From the NCBI GenBank assembly GCA_947462495.1, contig CANHOY010000053.1, positions 1-9,351 of the forward strand: a stretch of 9,351 nucleotides of DNA, in the 5' to 3' direction. A program made the position numbers and the translations under genes. The DNA comes from Bacteroidota bacterium (GTDB lineage Bacteria; Bacteroidota; Bacteroidia; Chitinophagales; Chitinophagaceae). The notes under the pieces were generated by a model that was not told the DNA's origin, ran no database searches, and saw only the letters and a list, made by a program, of their open reading frames with translations. Shown one piece after another: positions 7,035 through 9,351 of this stretch (within the stretch, counting starts at the first letter, position 1; each line of letters opens with the position of its first letter).

Positions 7035-9351
7035 TTATTTACCATTAAAGAAAATGGCGTTGGCTAAAATTAGTTTTCCATTCTCCCAAAAGTTTCTAAA
7101 AATGGGATCATCGGTCATATAAATAAGTTTTCCCATCCCAATTTCTTTCACCCCTAACACCACCCCTTCCTGTAATGCTGCTTTTACTTTTACGCCCACA
7201 AAGCCAGCTGTATAACTGTCTTTTTTAATCACTCCCACATTCCAACTATCCGCACTAGGCTCGAATAAAACCCCATCCTGCTTTAAATCATAATAAAGTC
7301 CATTGGTTCCAAAACCTAATGGATGAGTCGCATCCATATAAACTTTGTAAATAGCCCCAGGTATCGAGCTCTCTAATGCATCAATAGTTTTATCGCCATA
7401 TTTACCAAGGCGATTCACCTCTAACTTTTCATTTTTTGGAAGTTCTTTAAGTTTAATACCCCAATCTAAATTGGCAGCCAATTGTTGTGCAGCCGACTCC
7501 CAAGCAATAAGTACGCCCCCTTTTTTTACAAATGCTTGCAGTTTTTCTGCAATGGGTTTACTGTTTAAATCTTTATACATTCCCTCTGGTGCAATGATTA
7601 CATCATATTTATAAAGATCCATTCTATTTAAATAAGAATAGTTCAATTGTGTTAATGGGTAATGCAATTGTTGATCAAAAAAGTTCCAAACCTCCCCGGC
7701 AGCCAATGCAGATACGTTCTCTCCAGTTAATAAAGCTACCTTAGGGGCATGATTGATGGTTCGATCCGAAGGCGATCCTAAATCTACCCCTTTCTCCACC
7801 CAACCAGAATTAATAGCAGTAGCTTCCATATTAAATGTTTCACAAATAGATTTAGTGAGCGTGGCCCAATTATCTTGATTGCTCGTTTTTAAAACTATTA
7901 AAGTACCAATATCGAATTTTTTGCCATTGGCAACAAAAGCTTTTTCTGCGTAACGTACTTTAATATTTTTTTGCAATAACTGACTTAATACCATTGCCGA
8001 CTTAAAAGAATTATAGGGAATTAGATACCCATAATTTGAATGAGCAATAACAACAGGATTAATTTTTAATCCATTGGTAATGGTTAATTTTTCTTTGGAA
8101 GCATACCCATGTACTCCATAGGCATAAGGTAAGGACCAGGCAGTAATATCATAGGTATTAGAATCGTTCACTTGTGAATTGGGCTCTAATAAAACCCGAG
8201 CTAATATCCCATGCGACTGAGCAACATTCACTGCTAAACTGTACCCTTCATCTACAAAATCAGTTTCTTTTTTGGTACTATAATCGTACCCTTTAAAACT
8301 AGTTCCAGTTGGCAATACTCCATATTGAATATTATTCTTTTTTAATAAGGCTGCAAAAGACTCAATGGTATTTGTATTAGGCGCAGTAATTACAAAAGTT
8401 TTATAAACAGACCCAGCACCTGCCCTGCTATTATCATAATATTTTTTAAACTCTTTTAATAAATTTTCCCTGTTGGCTGCGCTTATTTCTATAGTAGAAA
8501 GACTTGTTGTATAATGATGTAATGCACGGTCTACTAAAGTAAGTGTGTCATTATTTTTATCTTGAACACCCAAACCTGCAGCAATGCCCCCTTGTTCAAA
8601 TGTCATTCCTATAGCTCCATTATACATTGGGTAGGTATCCCCATAAGAAGGGTACAATAAATCAAAACGTTCTTTTGTAAAAAATAACCAATTGTTTTGA
8701 TCGAAATATTTTGCATGATTTTTTCCAATTTGAACTTGGAATTCTTTTTGCCATGGTGTTAATACATCATGCAATGGTTCTGCTGCAGGGGCAAAGTAAT
8801 AAGGTTGATTAAACCCTTGCTCATGAAAATCGACATGCACTTGTGGATACCATTGTTGATACAATGGAATTCTTTGTTGAGTTTCTACTTGTGTTTGCCA
8901 AGCCCAATCTCTATTTAAATCAAAATTATAATGATTTGTTCTTCCAGCAGGCCATGGTTCCATGTGTTCTCTAGCTTGTGGATCGGTATCATAATTCATT
9001 CCCACTGCGTTGTTGTACCAATTTACATATCGATCTCTTCCATCAGGGTTAATACAAGGATCTAAAAAAACAATGACATTTTTAAGCCACTCTTTTGTTT
9101 TTGTATTGGTTGGATCCACCAAAGAAAATAAAGTTAACATGGAAGCTTCGGTAGAAGCCGCTTCATTCCCATGCACATTGTAACTTAACCAAACAATAGC
9201 AGGTTGTTTCAAATCTTCATTAGTTCCATTTAATAAACTATTATTACGTTTTCTAATATCCTCTAATTGAGCGATATTTTCAGGAAGTCCCACTGCAGCT
9301 ACTAATAAATCTCTTCCTTCATTGGTTTTTCCATAAGAAATTATTTTTACC
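7035..9351 (-). CDS. M14-family zinc carboxypeptidase with C-terminal GATase1-like domain (5' end outside window)
   Basis: The frame runs open off the right edge, so a GTG at 9293 is not the start: the 19 codons before it (KIISYGKTNEGRDLL...) are typical of the M14 N-terminal region. In total 771 residues are visible; the signal peptide and roughly the first 60 residues are probably missing. Numbering from the window edge, zinc ligands are H60 and E63 (NVHGNE) and H176 (DFHEQG). Substrate-binding residues are N101/R105 (NPDGR) and the DLNRDW motif at 144-149, and the catalytic Glu is E252 in MTFEQGG. All key residues are present, so it should be an active metallocarboxypeptidase. From about K537 a GATase1-like region follows (VALLTGENV, YDVIIAPEGMY, KKGGVLIAWES), closing with GMGKLIYMTDDPIFRNFW. 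It is the first visible gene of a three-gene minus-strand operon with the PIG-L deacetylase. Peptide, peptidoglycan-peptide or amino-acid-conjugate substrates are all possible. Confidence 0.88.
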   Translation of the reverse strand, partial: VKIISYGKTNEGRDLLVAAVGLPENIAQLEDIRKRNNSLLNGTNEDLKQPAIVWLSYNVHGNEAASTEASMLTLFSLVDPTNTKTKEWLKNVIVFLDPCINPDGRDRYVNWYNNAVGMNYDTDPQAREHMEPWPAGRTNHYNFDLNRDWAWQTQVETQQRIPLYQQWYPQVHVDFHEQGFNQPYYFAPAAEPLHDVLTPWQKEFQVQIGKNHAKYFDQNNWLFFTKERFDLLYPSYGDTYPMYNGAIGMTFEQGGIAAGLGVQDKNNDTLTLVDRALHHYTTSLSTIEISAANRENLLKEFKKYYDNSRAGAGSVYKTFVITAPNTNTIESFAALLKKNNIQYGVLPTGTSFKGYDYSTKKETDFVDEGYSLAVNVAQSHGILARVLLEPNSQVNDSNTYDITAWSLPYAYGVHGYASKEKLTITNGLKINPVVIAHSNYGYLIPYNSFKSAMVLSQLLQKNIKVRYAEKAFVANGKKFDIGTLIVLKTSNQDNWATLTKSICETFNMEATAINSGWVEKGVDLGSPSDRTINHAPKVALLTGENVSALAAGEVWNFFDQQLHYPLTQLNYSYLNRMDLYKYDVIIAPEGMYKDLNSKPIAEKLQAFVKKGGVLIAWESAAQQLAANLDWGIKLKELPKNEKLEVNRLGKYGDKTIDALESSIPGAIYKVYMDATHPLGFGTNGLYYDLKQDGVLFEPSADSWNVGVIKKDSYTAGFVGVKVKAALQEGVVLGVKEIGMGKLIYMTDDPIFRNFWENGKLILANAIFFNGK

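Noticed and set aside
9291..9293. GTG at 9293 as the start of the M14 gene
   Set aside because: The frame stays open to the window edge, and the extra 19 residues match the M14 N-terminal pattern, so the gene begins outside the window.
1..9351. Search for a novel defence, mobile or RNA-based system
   Set aside because: No direct-repeat arrays, transposase, integrase, inverted terminal repeats, tRNA or rRNA sequence was seen; every complete gene except the 46-aa protein falls in a known family.

Overview
The window looks like chromosomal DNA from a low-GC member of the Bacteroidota, plausibly near the Chitinophagaceae. This rests on AT-rich coding sequence, starts without a clear Shine-Dalgarno sequence, a signal peptide ending in the typical SA|Q pattern, and the gene families present. 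It is ordinary housekeeping and accessory metabolism. I see no phage, transposon, CRISPR, RNA gene or defence system.

Layout: (1) Positions 1-29 hold the last codons of a plus-strand gene with a Lys/Ala-rich tail. A cluster of three stem-loops follows, the last being a good intrinsic terminator (85-115). (2) Positions 144-1817 (+) encode a PolX-type protein with an N-terminal helix-hairpin-helix region, a polymerase palm that has lost its catalytic aspartates, and an intact PHP phosphoesterase domain. (3) Positions 1814-3097 (-) encode a cytoplasmic GH13 alpha-amylase-family enzyme, convergent with PolX and overlapping it by 4 bp. (4) Positions 3133-4494 (+) encode a 12-TM APC-superfamily permease, divergent from the GH13 gene with only 35 bp between them. 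(5) Positions 9351-4510 (-) form a tight three-gene unit in transcription order: a zinc carboxypeptidase of the M14 family (5' end outside the window), a secreted PIG-L-type deacetylase, and a 46-residue two-helix membrane protein that starts 2 nt after the deacetylase stop.

The M14 and PIG-L proteins are both large and multi-domain. Both end in what looks like the same GATase1-like module, so they probably act in one extracytoplasmic process on a peptide- or acyl-amide-bearing substrate; the substrate cannot be read from the sequence. The first three complete genes share no obvious pathway with it. There is no gene-free stretch longer than about 115 bp. The items most worth a second look are the degenerate polymerase site of the PolX protein, the shared C-terminal module in the M14/PIG-L pair, and the small coupled membrane protein.
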